A DNA stretch of 64,000 bases from an uncultured Gammaproteobacteria bacterium (GTDB lineage: Bacteria > Pseudomonadota > Gammaproteobacteria > HK1): NCBI GenBank assembly GCA_958295835.1, contig OY282378.1, positions 1 to 64,000 of the forward strand. Direction: 5' to 3'. The notes beneath the pieces were generated by a model. It was not told the origin of the DNA. It did no database searches and was given only the letters and a program-made list of their open reading frames with translations. Of this stretch, positions 27,306 through 35,033 are shown piece by piece. Positions within the stretch are counted from its first letter, which is position 1, and every line of letters begins with the position of its first letter. The translations under genes and the position numbers were made by a program.

Positions 27306-28445
27306 ATGAAGACCATCCGGACGATGTTGCAATGGATCGGGGCCGGGACGCTGCTCGCCGCCTCCGCTGTCTCCACCACCTGGGCGGCCGGCACCGGCTA
27401 CCTGTTCGTCAGCAGCGAGAAGGACCACGCGGTCAGCGTGCTCGACGGCGATAGCTACGCGCTCGTCAAGCAGATCCGCACCGCGGCCCGCCCCCGCCAT
27501 CTCCAGTTCACCCCCGATCGCAGCCGGATCTACGTCGCCTGCGGCGACGGGGATGCGATCGACGTCATCGATGTCGCCAGGCTGGAGCTGGTCGATCGCA
27601 TCGGCCCCATCGGCGACCCGGAGGCGTTCGAGTTCAGCCCCGACGGCGAGACCCTGTACATCTCGCTGGAGGACGATGCGCAGCTCGGGATCCTGAACCT
27701 GCGCGCGTATTTCGCGGGGCGGGAGGAGAAGCCCGAGCTCACGGTGGCGGAGGTCACCGAGGGTGGTGGCGACGACGATGACGCCGAGGAAGACGAGGAG
27801 GGTGGGGAAGAAGACGAGGACGAGGAAGGCGAGAACAACGACAACGGCGTCGAGATCGAGGGCATGAGCACCGTCGAGGTCGGCGAGGAGCCCGAGGGCA
27901 TCCTGGTGAGCCCCGATGGAAAGACCGTGTTCGTCACCTCCGAGGTCGCCAACATGGTGCACGTCGTGGATACCGCCTCCGCCTCCATCCGCGCCAACAT
28001 CGTGGCCGGCAACCGTCCCCGCCGCTTCGCCCTCACCCCCGGCGGCGACTCCCTGTGGGTGACGAACGAGCTCTCCGGCTCGGTGAGCGTGGTCGATCTC
28101 GATACCATGCAGGTGAGCGATACGGTCGAGTTCAAACCCAAGGGCTTCCGCCCCGAGGACGTGACGCCGGTCGGGATCACCATGACCGGGGACGGACAGA
28201 CCGCATTCGTCGCGCTCGGCCGCGCCAATCACGTGGCGGTGGTGGACGTCGCGTCGCGGGACGTGGAGGACTACATCCTGGTCGGGAGCCGGGCCTGGAA
28301 CACCACCCTCACCCGGGACGAATCCCGTCTGGTCGTGGCGAACGGCCTGAGCGACGACATCTCGGTGATCGACACCGCGACACGCCGGGTCGTCAAATCG
28401 GTTCCGGTGGGACGGGTGCCCTATGCGGTCCTCATCGACGATTGA
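27306..28445 (+). CDS. Periplasmic YVTN beta-propeller, PQQ-associated
   Basis: A 379-residue secreted protein. The N-terminus has a Sec signal (MKTIRTMLQWIGAG, then ASAVSTTWAAG). The mature part is a YVTN-type beta-propeller with blades such as GYLFVSSEKDHAVSVLD, RIYVACGDGDAIDVIDV, KTVFVTSEVANMVHVVDT and ADDISVIDTATRRVV-like repeats. It fits the PQQ-dependent catabolism-associated propeller family. An uncommon acidic insert of about 35 residues (27756-27850; DDDDAEEDEEGGEEDEDEE) breaks the fourth blade and could bind calcium, the metal cofactor partner of PQQ enzymes. AGGGAGG lies 6 nt before the ATG at 27306, which decides the start against longer upstream frames. Confidence 0.85.
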   Translation: MKTIRTMLQWIGAGTLLAASAVSTTWAAGTGYLFVSSEKDHAVSVLDGDSYALVKQIRTAARPRHLQFTPDRSRIYVACGDGDAIDVIDVARLELVDRIGPIGDPEAFEFSPDGETLYISLEDDAQLGILNLRAYFAGREEKPELTVAEVTEGGGDDDDAEEDEEGGEEDEDEEGENNDNGVEIEGMSTVEVGEEPEGILVSPDGKTVFVTSEVANMVHVVDTASASIRANIVAGNRPRRFALTPGGDSLWVTNELSGSVSVVDLDTMQVSDTVEFKPKGFRPEDVTPVGITMTGDGQTAFVALGRANHVAVVDVASRDVEDYILVGSRAWNTTLTRDESRLVVANGLSDDISVIDTATRRVVKSVPVGRVPYAVLIDD

Positions 28446-28470
28446 GGGCGGGATGCGCCACGTCCTGGCT

Positions 28471-28666
28471 CGCATTTCTCGCCAGCGCGCGAAGCGAGGC
28501 CTGCGCCCGGCCCTGACCGGGTGGCGCGCAGAGGGCGGCCGCGGCAAGGCGAGCGCGAGTCGAGGCGCGCAGGCGTACTTGACAGTACGTCGAGCACGTT
28601 GGCCGCGTTCAACGCAGCCGATGCCGTCCGATCCGCGTCCGCAGCCGAGGGCTGGCGAGAAATGCG
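28471..28666. repeat. 196-bp element with 15-bp terminal inverted repeats
   Basis: CGCATTTCTCGCCAG at 28471-28485 is the exact complement of 28652-28666. Between them lies a GC-rich stretch with a central palindrome CGTACT-TGAC-AGTACG (about 28574-28589). It resembles a MITE or REP-like element. It begins 25 bp after the beta-propeller stop and its right end overlaps the first codons of the next gene. Confidence 0.7.
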
Positions 28667-29841
28667 CCCTGGCTCTCGTCCTCGGCCTCGCCCTGGTCTT
28701 CACCGGCGCGGCGCCCCCGGCCGGCGCGGCGCCGGAGGAACTGGTGATCGGCTACCTCGCGCTCAAGAAGGACCCCCGCTACGCCCGCAAACGGACCTAC
28801 GCCCGCTTCCTCACCCAGGCGCTGGGGTCTCCCTACCCGGCAGCCAAGGTCGCGATCGCCGAATCCCGTTTCGCGGGCGCAGCCGTCGGCGCCGAGTTCA
28901 AGCTCAAGCGCCGCCGGGCGAAGAGTGGGGGGAAGCTCGCGGCGGCGGCGCTCAAGATGGCGGACGCCGGCGTGCATTACCTGCTGGTCGACGCCCCGGC
29001 GCCGCTGGTGGACGAGGTGGCACGCGCCACCCGCGACCGGGACCTCCTGCTGTTCAACGTCTCTGCGCGCGACGACGTGCTCCGGCAGGCGCAGTGCCGG
29101 CCCCACCTGCTGCACGTGATCCCGAGCCACGCGATGCTCACCGATGCGCTGGCCCAGTACCTGGTGTCGAAGAAGTGGCGCGAAGTGCTGGTGCTGACCG
29201 GCCCCCGGCCCGAAGACGAACGGCTCACCGCGGCGTTCGAGCGGTCGGCGAAGCGCTTCGGCGTCGAGATCGTCGAACGGCGGCCCTTCGTGCTCAGCAA
29301 CGACCCCAGGGAGCGCGAGAAGAACAACGTCGCGCTGCTGACCGCGGGCGCGGAGTACGACGTGGTGTTCGTGGCCGATACCGACGGGGAGTTCGCCCGC
29401 GACGTCCCCTATCAGACCGTCCGGCCGCGGCCGGTGGTCGGGACGGAGGGGCTCGCGGCCGCGGGCTGGCATTGGGCCTGGGAGCGCCACGGCGCGCCCC
29501 AGCTCGAGAACCGCTTCGAAAAGCAGGCCAAGCGCCCGATGCGTAGCGTGGACTGGGCGGCCTGGATGGCGGTGAAGGCGGTGGTCGAGGCGGTGCTGCG
29601 CACCGGGAGCACGGAGTTTACGAAGGTGCGCGACTTCCTGCTCGGGGACGAGATCGTGCTGGACGGGTTCAAGGGCAACCGATTGAACTTCCGGCCGTGG
29701 AACCGGCAGTTGCGCCAGCCGCTCCTGCTCGTCACCCACAACTGGGTCGTGGACCGGGCGCCGCTCAGAGGCTTCCTGCACCAGAGCAACAACCTGGACA
29801 CCCTGGGCTTCGACGAGCGCGACAGCCGGTGCGAGCTGTGA
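28621..29841 (+). CDS. PQQ-associated ABC substrate-binding protein
   Basis: A 406-residue periplasmic protein of the branched-chain amino-acid-binding fold, as in the TIGR03863-type family tied to PQQ alcohol dehydrogenase systems. The ATG at 28621 gives a short basic n-region and a hydrophobic core (CALALVLGLALVFTG) ending in PPAGAAPEE, a signal peptide; the longer frame from 28453 would bury this signal. Diagnostic stretches are LVIGYLALKKDPRY, FNVSARDDVLRQAQCRPHLL and WAAWMAVKAVVEAVLRT. The start codon lies within the inverted-repeat element at 28471-28666. It acts with the ATPase at 26262 and permease at 29894. Confidence 0.85.
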   Translation: MPSDPRPQPRAGEKCALALVLGLALVFTGAAPPAGAAPEELVIGYLALKKDPRYARKRTYARFLTQALGSPYPAAKVAIAESRFAGAAVGAEFKLKRRRAKSGGKLAAAALKMADAGVHYLLVDAPAPLVDEVARATRDRDLLLFNVSARDDVLRQAQCRPHLLHVIPSHAMLTDALAQYLVSKKWREVLVLTGPRPEDERLTAAFERSAKRFGVEIVERRPFVLSNDPREREKNNVALLTAGAEYDVVFVADTDGEFARDVPYQTVRPRPVVGTEGLAAAGWHWAWERHGAPQLENRFEKQAKRPMRSVDWAAWMAVKAVVEAVLRTGSTEFTKVRDFLLGDEIVLDGFKGNRLNFRPWNRQLRQPLLLVTHNWVVDRAPLRGFLHQSNNLDTLGFDERDSRCEL

Positions 29842-29893
29842 GGCGCCCGCGCTTCATCCGTCCGACCTGCCGGCGTGCCCGGGGAGCGGCCCG

Positions 29894-30703
29894 GTGACCC
29901 CCGCCCACGCTGCCCGGGCGCTGGTGGCGGTGAGCGGGCGTGAGATGTTCAAGTTCGTGCGCCAGCGCGGGCGCCTGTTCTCCGCCCTGGTCCGCCCGAC
30001 CCTGTGGCTGGTGGTGTTCGCGGTGGGGTTTCAGAACGTCTTCGGGGTCTCGATCATCCCCCCCTACGAGACCTATATCGAGTACCAGGAGTACATCGTG
30101 CCCGGGCTCGTCAGCATGGTGCTGCTGTTCAACGGCATGCAGTCCTCGCTGGCGATGGTCTATGACCGGGAGATGGGGATGATGCGCCTGCTCCTCACCG
30201 CGCCGCTGCCGCGCTGGTACCTGCTGTTCAGCAAGCTGGTGGCCGGTACGGTGCTCTCGGTGCTCCAGGTCTACGCCTTCCTGATCGTCACCGCGCTGTT
30301 CGGAGTGCACGTTCCGCTGCTCGGCTGGGTCTACGCGCTGCCCGCGATCGCGCTCGGGGGGATGATGCTCGGCGCCACCGGGCTGCTGCTGTCGGTCTAC
30401 ATCAGGCAGCTCGAGAACTTCGCGGGAACGATGAACTTCGTCATCTTCCCGATGTTCTTCATCTCCTCGGCGCTCTACCCGTTGTGGAAGCTGCGTGAGG
30501 CCGGCGCGGAGGTGGTGTTCCAGGTGGCGCGCTTCAACCCCTTCACCCACGTGGTGGAGTCGGTGCGGTTCTCGCTTTACGGGCAGCCCAACCTGCCGGC
30601 GTTCGGCGTCGTCGCGGCGATGCTGGCGGTGGTGTTCGTGCTCGCGGTGATCGGATACGACCCGCAACGGGGGTTGTTGAAGCGGATGCAGCGCCCCGGC
30701 TGA
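29894..30703 (+). CDS. ABC-2 type permease, PQQ-associated
   Basis: A 269-residue ABC-2 inner-membrane permease with about six hydrophobic segments (ALVRPTLWLVVFAVGFQ, IVPGLVSMVLLFNGMQ, GTVLSVLQVYAFLIVTALFG, ALPAIALGGMMLGATGLLL, FVIFPMFFISSALYPLW, AAMLAVVFVLAVIGY). The NPFTHVVESVR block near the C-terminus is typical of this class. The start is GTG at 29894, 52 bp after the binding-protein stop. It completes the exporter encoded with 26262 and 28621. No PQQ dehydrogenase or cytochrome c gene is in the window, so the cluster is partial or its enzymes lie elsewhere. Confidence 0.85.
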   Translation: MTPAHAARALVAVSGREMFKFVRQRGRLFSALVRPTLWLVVFAVGFQNVFGVSIIPPYETYIEYQEYIVPGLVSMVLLFNGMQSSLAMVYDREMGMMRLLLTAPLPRWYLLFSKLVAGTVLSVLQVYAFLIVTALFGVHVPLLGWVYALPAIALGGMMLGATGLLLSVYIRQLENFAGTMNFVIFPMFFISSALYPLWKLREAGAEVVFQVARFNPFTHVVESVRFSLYGQPNLPAFGVVAAMLAVVFVLAVIGYDPQRGLLKRMQRPG

Positions 30704-30811
30704 GTGCGGTTCCGGGGGCGGAACGTTTCGCGCTCACCCGAGAGATGGTGCGGGGATGCCGGAGTAACAGCGACAGGAACAGGACAGATCGGCTGACGTG
30801 CCGACTCGATG

Positions 30812-30930
30812 CACCGCGCCCACCATCTCCGAGGCGAACAGGATGTGGTCGGCCGGGATGACCTCGAGCAGCAGGTCGACCCCGGGCTGGTGGTACACGC
30901 AGGTGTCGAAGTACACGTTCCGCAGCACCG
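30812..30930 (-). pseudogene. ligJ fragment
   Basis: About 100 bp match 47379-47480 of the intact ligJ with roughly three mismatches, encoding NVYFDTCVYHQPGVDLLLEV and IPADHILFASEMVGAV. Both ends run into unrelated sequence. It is a piece of the same hydratase gene lying 16 kb from the intact copy, next to a toxin-like pair. Confidence 0.85.
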
Positions 30931-31000
30931 GCCAGAGCGCCCGCGATTCCGCGCAGCGGAATCGCCAAGCGACCGCGCCAGCGCCCGCCGCTCGCATCGT

Positions 31001-31612
31001 TCACGAGCCCGACTCCCGGACCGCCTCGTCCGGTCCGCTCCCTCCTCGCGCTTCCCAGCATTGCAGCGCCCAGTCATTGAGCCAGTTCGTGACGACGGGG
31101 TTCGTCACGCCCGCGTTCCTCAGCGCACGGGCTGCTTCGCGCTGGCTGAGCCCCGCCGCCGTCACGATGGCCCCCGCTTCCCTGGGGGCGTCGCTGCTCG
31201 CGTCCATGCCCGCGAACAGCCCCTCGACGATCATCTGCTGCCGTTCGGTGACCGCCCCTGCGCGCAGTGCCCCGACCATCTCTTCCCCACTCGGCTGGTT
31301 CGGAAACCCGGCCATGGACGAGCCGATGCAGCCTCTCACGTACCTGGCCGCCTCCGCCTCCACGTCTTCTTCCGCACACTGCAGCACCAGTGCGCGCCAG
31401 CGCATCCGTGGCCGGTTCCGGCATCCTTCCACGTCGAACCAGTCGTCTCCGGCGATCGGGGTGGGGAGCGCGTTCGCGAGGTCGCGCCCGACGAGCCATA
31501 CGTTCTCCGGCCACAGGGGCGGTGTTCGGCGCGTGCGGATTTTTTCCAGCCTTGCACGGTTCGTTTCGCGCCGCTTCTCCTTCGGCTCGGGCGCGGCTCC
31601 ATGCGCTTTCAT
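31001..31612 (-). CDS. Unknown partner of AbiEii-like protein, possible HTH
   Basis: A 203-residue protein whose ATG overlaps the stop of the nucleotidyltransferase gene (ATGA at 31609-31612). The C-terminal region AAGLSQREAARALRNAGV, then TNPVVTNWLNDW reads as a helix-turn-helix, suggesting DNA binding. The middle (AEAARYVRGCIGSSMAGFPN, AVTERQQMIVEGLFAGMD) is helical. I do not recognise the family. In classic AbiE the antitoxin AbiEi precedes AbiEii; here the candidate regulator follows, so the pair is a variant or a different system. No export signal. Confidence 0.7.
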   Translation of the reverse strand: MKAHGAAPEPKEKRRETNRARLEKIRTRRTPPLWPENVWLVGRDLANALPTPIAGDDWFDVEGCRNRPRMRWRALVLQCAEEDVEAEAARYVRGCIGSSMAGFPNQPSGEEMVGALRAGAVTERQQMIVEGLFAGMDASSDAPREAGAIVTAAGLSQREAARALRNAGVTNPVVTNWLNDWALQCWEARGGSGPDEAVRESGS

Positions 31613-32361
31613 CGTTGCGGTCCCCTCGCGCCCGTCCTGTTCGGCTGCGCCGTGCTCCCCGGGATCCACTGTTCCACGGCGTCCACGATGATCTCCGGCG
31701 CCCGGCGCAGGGCGTCGTCGTCGGTGGGATCGAGGATCCTTCCGTCCGTCCCCGCCCTGCTCCAGTGCATGTCTTCCCATCTCGACAGGCACGTCGCGAG
31801 TACCGGGAACGGTGTCCGTTCGATTGCGGTCTTCGCGTCGTCCGGGGCGCGTTTCACCGCGACCGCCAAGTCGTACACGTCCCTTGGGAGCGCCATGGGT
31901 CCGCGTCCAAGCAGCTTCCCGGCCAGGATCGTCGATACGGGCACGACCGGCCGCGCGGTCTGCCCTGCGCGGTACCGTCCTTCGAGCGGCCCGCACATCG
32001 GGTTCATTCCGACCACGTCGATGGCGCCCAGCGCGTTCCCGTGCAGTTCGAGTCCGCTGAACTTCACCGCCGCATCGCCGGCCGCGTCCACCCCGCGCGC
32101 TTTCGAATGCGGATATGTTCCTGCCAGTCGTTCGAGCAGTTCCTGCGGTCCGCCGTGTGCGGTCCAGTCCAGATATGCGCCGTAGGGGACGAAGACGTCG
32201 AGGTCGATGCTCCGGCGGTGCTTCCAGTGCGCGGCAAGCGCCGACCCGCCCCCGAATGCCCACTCCGCGTCTCCGATCCATCCGTCGGTCGCCCGCTCCA
32301 TCCAATGGAGCAGCGCGTCGACTTCCGGGTCCGCGACAAGGTGTTCCGCCGTGCTCGCCAT
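31609..32361 (-). CDS. AbiEii/DUF1814-like nucleotidyltransferase
   Basis: A 250-residue protein with the nucleotidyltransferase core FGGGSALAAHWKHRRSIDLD, then VFVP: the GG...LA...HR.S.DLD.F pattern of DUF1814/AbiEii toxins, with the two metal-binding Asp. Later VSTILAGKLLGRG and PRDVYDLAVAVKRAP match the conserved K...R...DxxDL part of that family. Such enzymes add nucleotides to an RNA or protein acceptor and arrest growth. The ATG at 32361 has GGAG 6 nt upstream. It is followed by a possible HTH partner with an ATGA overlap. Confidence 0.8.
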   Translation of the reverse strand: MASTAEHLVADPEVDALLHWMERATDGWIGDAEWAFGGGSALAAHWKHRRSIDLDVFVPYGAYLDWTAHGGPQELLERLAGTYPHSKARGVDAAGDAAVKFSGLELHGNALGAIDVVGMNPMCGPLEGRYRAGQTARPVVPVSTILAGKLLGRGPMALPRDVYDLAVAVKRAPDDAKTAIERTPFPVLATCLSRWEDMHWSRAGTDGRILDPTDDDALRRAPEIIVDAVEQWIPGSTAQPNRTGARGPQR

Positions 32362-32620
32362 GTTTCTCCGGCCCTTCCACAGAATTCGTGGGCAGAAATC
32401 AAAGGATTTTCGGGGCGGTTGCCGGGGTTGCGCCGAGTTGTGCGATGCGTCCTGTGGAGATGCCGATACCCGCTCTCCCCCCCGGCCGCTCATCCAACCG
32501 ACGGAGTCCGCCTGGAATCCAGTTCCCAGGAGATCGTTATCCTCGAATTCACTGGTCCCCTACACCCGCCGAGCGAAATTTTCTCCTGCCTCGCCGCCGA
32601 GGATCCGCCACCGGAGCCCT

Positions 32621-32661
32621 GGAGCGCGACACCCGGATTCCGGTTTCAGGTGTCGCGCTCC
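32621..32661. terminator. 13-bp-stem hairpin downstream of nuclease gene
   Basis: GGAGCGCGACACC (32621-32633) pairs perfectly with GGTGTCGCGCTCC (32649-32661) around a 15-base loop that itself has CCGG on both sides. It lies 22 bp past the stop of the gene ending at 32684. There is no T-run, so it may be a Rho-assisted terminator or an RNA-stabilising stem. Confidence 0.45.
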
Positions 32662-32683
32662 ACCGTTCATCGACAAACGAGAC

Positions 32684-33181
32684 TCATCGATTGATCTCCC
32701 CGGCCAGAACGCTGGCCAGATTCCCCGGCTGACCGCAGCGTGCCGTCTTGATCGTCAGTTGCCGCCCGCGGAACCGCACTTTGGCGCGGTTGAGCGCCTT
32801 GCGTGCTTTTTCATGAATGCGCTTTCCATGAAACAGTATCGGATGGCAAACGGATCCGACCGCGATTCGATTGCGCGTGAAACGCTCGGCGAGCTCCGCA
32901 CCTCGTTGCAATTGCTCGGATGCTGTGGATGCGTTGATTTCACCACTCTTGAGCTCTATCGGGACCATGACGAGCAGATCCCCGGTGGCGCTTGTAAAGA
33001 AGAGGATGAAATCACATCGTTTTCCCGAGATTTCATGCACCTGGGATGCACGGTCCACGTCCACCACGATTCGGGGGGACGGTACGTCCGTCATGTAGAC
33101 CCGACATCCATCCCGGCTGCATGATCTGCTGAGGCTCTCCGTTCCCACCTGCGCACGAATCCGACTGAGAATTTTATTCAT
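32684..33181 (-). CDS. Predicted PD-(D/E)XK-type nuclease, partner of AAA ATPase
   Basis: A 165-residue protein. The core CDFILFFTSATGDLLVMVPI followed by ELKSG has the D...hydrophobic...ExK layout of PD-(D/E)XK nucleases, after VVDVDRASQVHEISGKR. The C-terminal half is basic (RIHEKARKALNRAKVRFRGR). The ATG at 33181 lies inside the last codons of the upstream ATPase gene (8-bp overlap), so both are made together. The pairing of an SMC-like ATPase with a small nuclease is typical of abortive-infection systems. I know no named system with this exact pair. Nuclease activity is inferred from the motif alone. Confidence 0.75.
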   Translation of the reverse strand: MNKILSRIRAQVGTESLSRSCSRDGCRVYMTDVPSPRIVVDVDRASQVHEISGKRCDFILFFTSATGDLLVMVPIELKSGEINASTASEQLQRGAELAERFTRNRIAVGSVCHPILFHGKRIHEKARKALNRAKVRFRGRQLTIKTARCGQPGNLASVLAGEINR

Positions 33182-34766
33182 GGCCACTTCCTGCCGCCTC
33201 CTCTCCTCTTGTCCTCTCAAGTCGGTTCTGCAAGTCCGCCGAGCGGTTGTACAGTGCCTCGGCGACGGCTTCATAATCCTGGGGCTCCACGCCTTCGATG
33301 CGATCGAACGGAATCTCTTCCACTGTCGAACCTGAAGCCGAGCCATCCTTGCGGAACAACCAGATCCCCACCTCTTCGGGCCGGAGTGCGCTCGGAAGTT
33401 CTCCCCCGCTTGAGGGTTGATCGGTCCCTTCTCCCAGCTCTCCTTCCCGCATCAGGTTCCCGATTTCCTTGAGCAGCCAGTCACTATGCGTCGTGACCAC
33501 CACACGGACTCCGGCACGAACCATGCGGGCCAACGTCACGGCCATTCGAGTCTGGGCAGCGGGATGCAGATGGGCTTCCGGTTCTTCGATGATGAGCGTA
33601 TCGCCCCGGCCAATGACTCCACGGAGGAACAACACGACGGGAGCAAGCTCGGACACCATCGACGAAGCGCGGGTCAGGCGGATGTCCTGTTCGGTCTTCA
33701 GAGGGCGGTACACGAACTCCGGGTAACCTCCGAATAGTGATCTCTTCGTCCGTATCTTTCCGGCGAGTGCCTCGCTCTCCAGTTGATCGGCGAGTTTGTT
33801 CATCGTTTTGTTGTCTGGCCCGCTTTCTTCGTACAGGATGAGTCTCTGCATGAAATCGGCCATCATGCCTGAAAACGTTGGAAGCTCCGGGAAACGTTCC
33901 AGGCCGGCGCGAGTGGAGCGTGTCACAAGAGAACTCGCGATGACACGGTGGCTTTGCATGATGCCGCTTCGGGCAGCCGGCAGGTAATGTGTGTCGCTTC
34001 CTACAATGGAGTGACAGTTTGCAAGCGCCAACATGAATTGGGTGAATATATTTTGGTGATTCCATATGGAGTCGGATTCACTTTCTGCAATATTCCGGAG
34101 TATGCTGAACAGGCTTTCGATATATTCCGAACCCCGCCATCCTTCAGGGAAGAGAATCATGTTCTCGATTCGGCCCTCCGCTGTAATGTATGGTGGTTCC
34201 GACATCTCCATGCGAAAATGCCAGAGATCTTTTTCTTCCTTGCTGACGGACAACGAAATGTCCATCATGTTCGAATGCCTGGACAGTCGAGCCAAGTCGG
34301 AGATGGACTCGACATCGAAACAACGCATGAGCTCTTCTGCCAAATCAGCCTGAAACAATTCCCGATGCGAAAGGGATAGATGGATTGCATTACGCACGCT
34401 CTTCGGCAAATCATGAAATCTGATGGATCTTTCATCTGAAGACAGTTTTTCGAGAAATGTCCTGAGTTCCCGGCCTTGCACCGTAGTATCCATCTTTGGA
34501 AATCTGTCATAGTCGTGACGCAACACGGAAAAAGGGAGAAAGTAGCGCACAACAGGAAGTCGGGGAAATCCAAACAGGATGCGGCGTAGCGCATAGATCA
34601 GAATGGAGAAATAGGTCTTCCCGGTATTACTTGGACCGACGAATACCGTCAACGGCCGCAGATCTACAGTGCCGTTCTTGATGGGTCCGAAATTCTCCAC
34701 CGCAATCCGGACGTCCGGATGCGCCAACCGTGTGTCCGATGCCGGGGATTGTTCAGAACTTCCCAT
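33174..34766 (-). CDS. AAA/SMC-like ATPase, possible defence sensor
   Basis: A 530-residue ABC/SMC-like ATPase: ENFGPIKNGTVDLRPLTVFV leads to Walker A GPSNTGKT near residue 48; the distal half has LIIEEPEAHLHPAAQTRMA (Walker B with Glu pair) and VVVTTHSDWLLKEI (H-switch), as in OLD/DUF3696-like ATPases. A long helical insert lies between. Residues 170-330 are AT-richer at DNA level (about 33900-34560) than the rest. GAGGGAG stands 8 nt before the ATG at 34766. It overlaps the nuclease gene by 8 bp. It likely detects phage activity and controls the nuclease; the trigger is unknown. Confidence 0.8.
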   Translation of the reverse strand: MGSSEQSPASDTRLAHPDVRIAVENFGPIKNGTVDLRPLTVFVGPSNTGKTYFSILIYALRRILFGFPRLPVVRYFLPFSVLRHDYDRFPKMDTTVQGRELRTFLEKLSSDERSIRFHDLPKSVRNAIHLSLSHRELFQADLAEELMRCFDVESISDLARLSRHSNMMDISLSVSKEEKDLWHFRMEMSEPPYITAEGRIENMILFPEGWRGSEYIESLFSILRNIAESESDSIWNHQNIFTQFMLALANCHSIVGSDTHYLPAARSGIMQSHRVIASSLVTRSTRAGLERFPELPTFSGMMADFMQRLILYEESGPDNKTMNKLADQLESEALAGKIRTKRSLFGGYPEFVYRPLKTEQDIRLTRASSMVSELAPVVLFLRGVIGRGDTLIIEEPEAHLHPAAQTRMAVTLARMVRAGVRVVVTTHSDWLLKEIGNLMREGELGEGTDQPSSGGELPSALRPEEVGIWLFRKDGSASGSTVEEIPFDRIEGVEPQDYEAVAEALYNRSADLQNRLERTRGEEAAGSGHE

Positions 34767-35033
34767 TTCATATACTCCCTCTTGAAGACCACGCTTCCAA
34801 AGCCTCCTGAGTCCGGGGTATACGTTTCCCTCGTCCGGGGTAATCCATCCTGAACCGGCAGTATGACCGGAACCGGGAAGCGGACCGGCAAACGATTCCC
34901 CGCCATCTTGTCCGGGGCTCCGCGGGCAAGGGAGCCAACCCGGTATCGCCGGAACCAAACGCCGGTCGGCGAACAAGGCTTCGTCGTTTTGCCGAAGATT
35001 CCACGGGCAAGGAACGATGGAACACGAGCGGAT

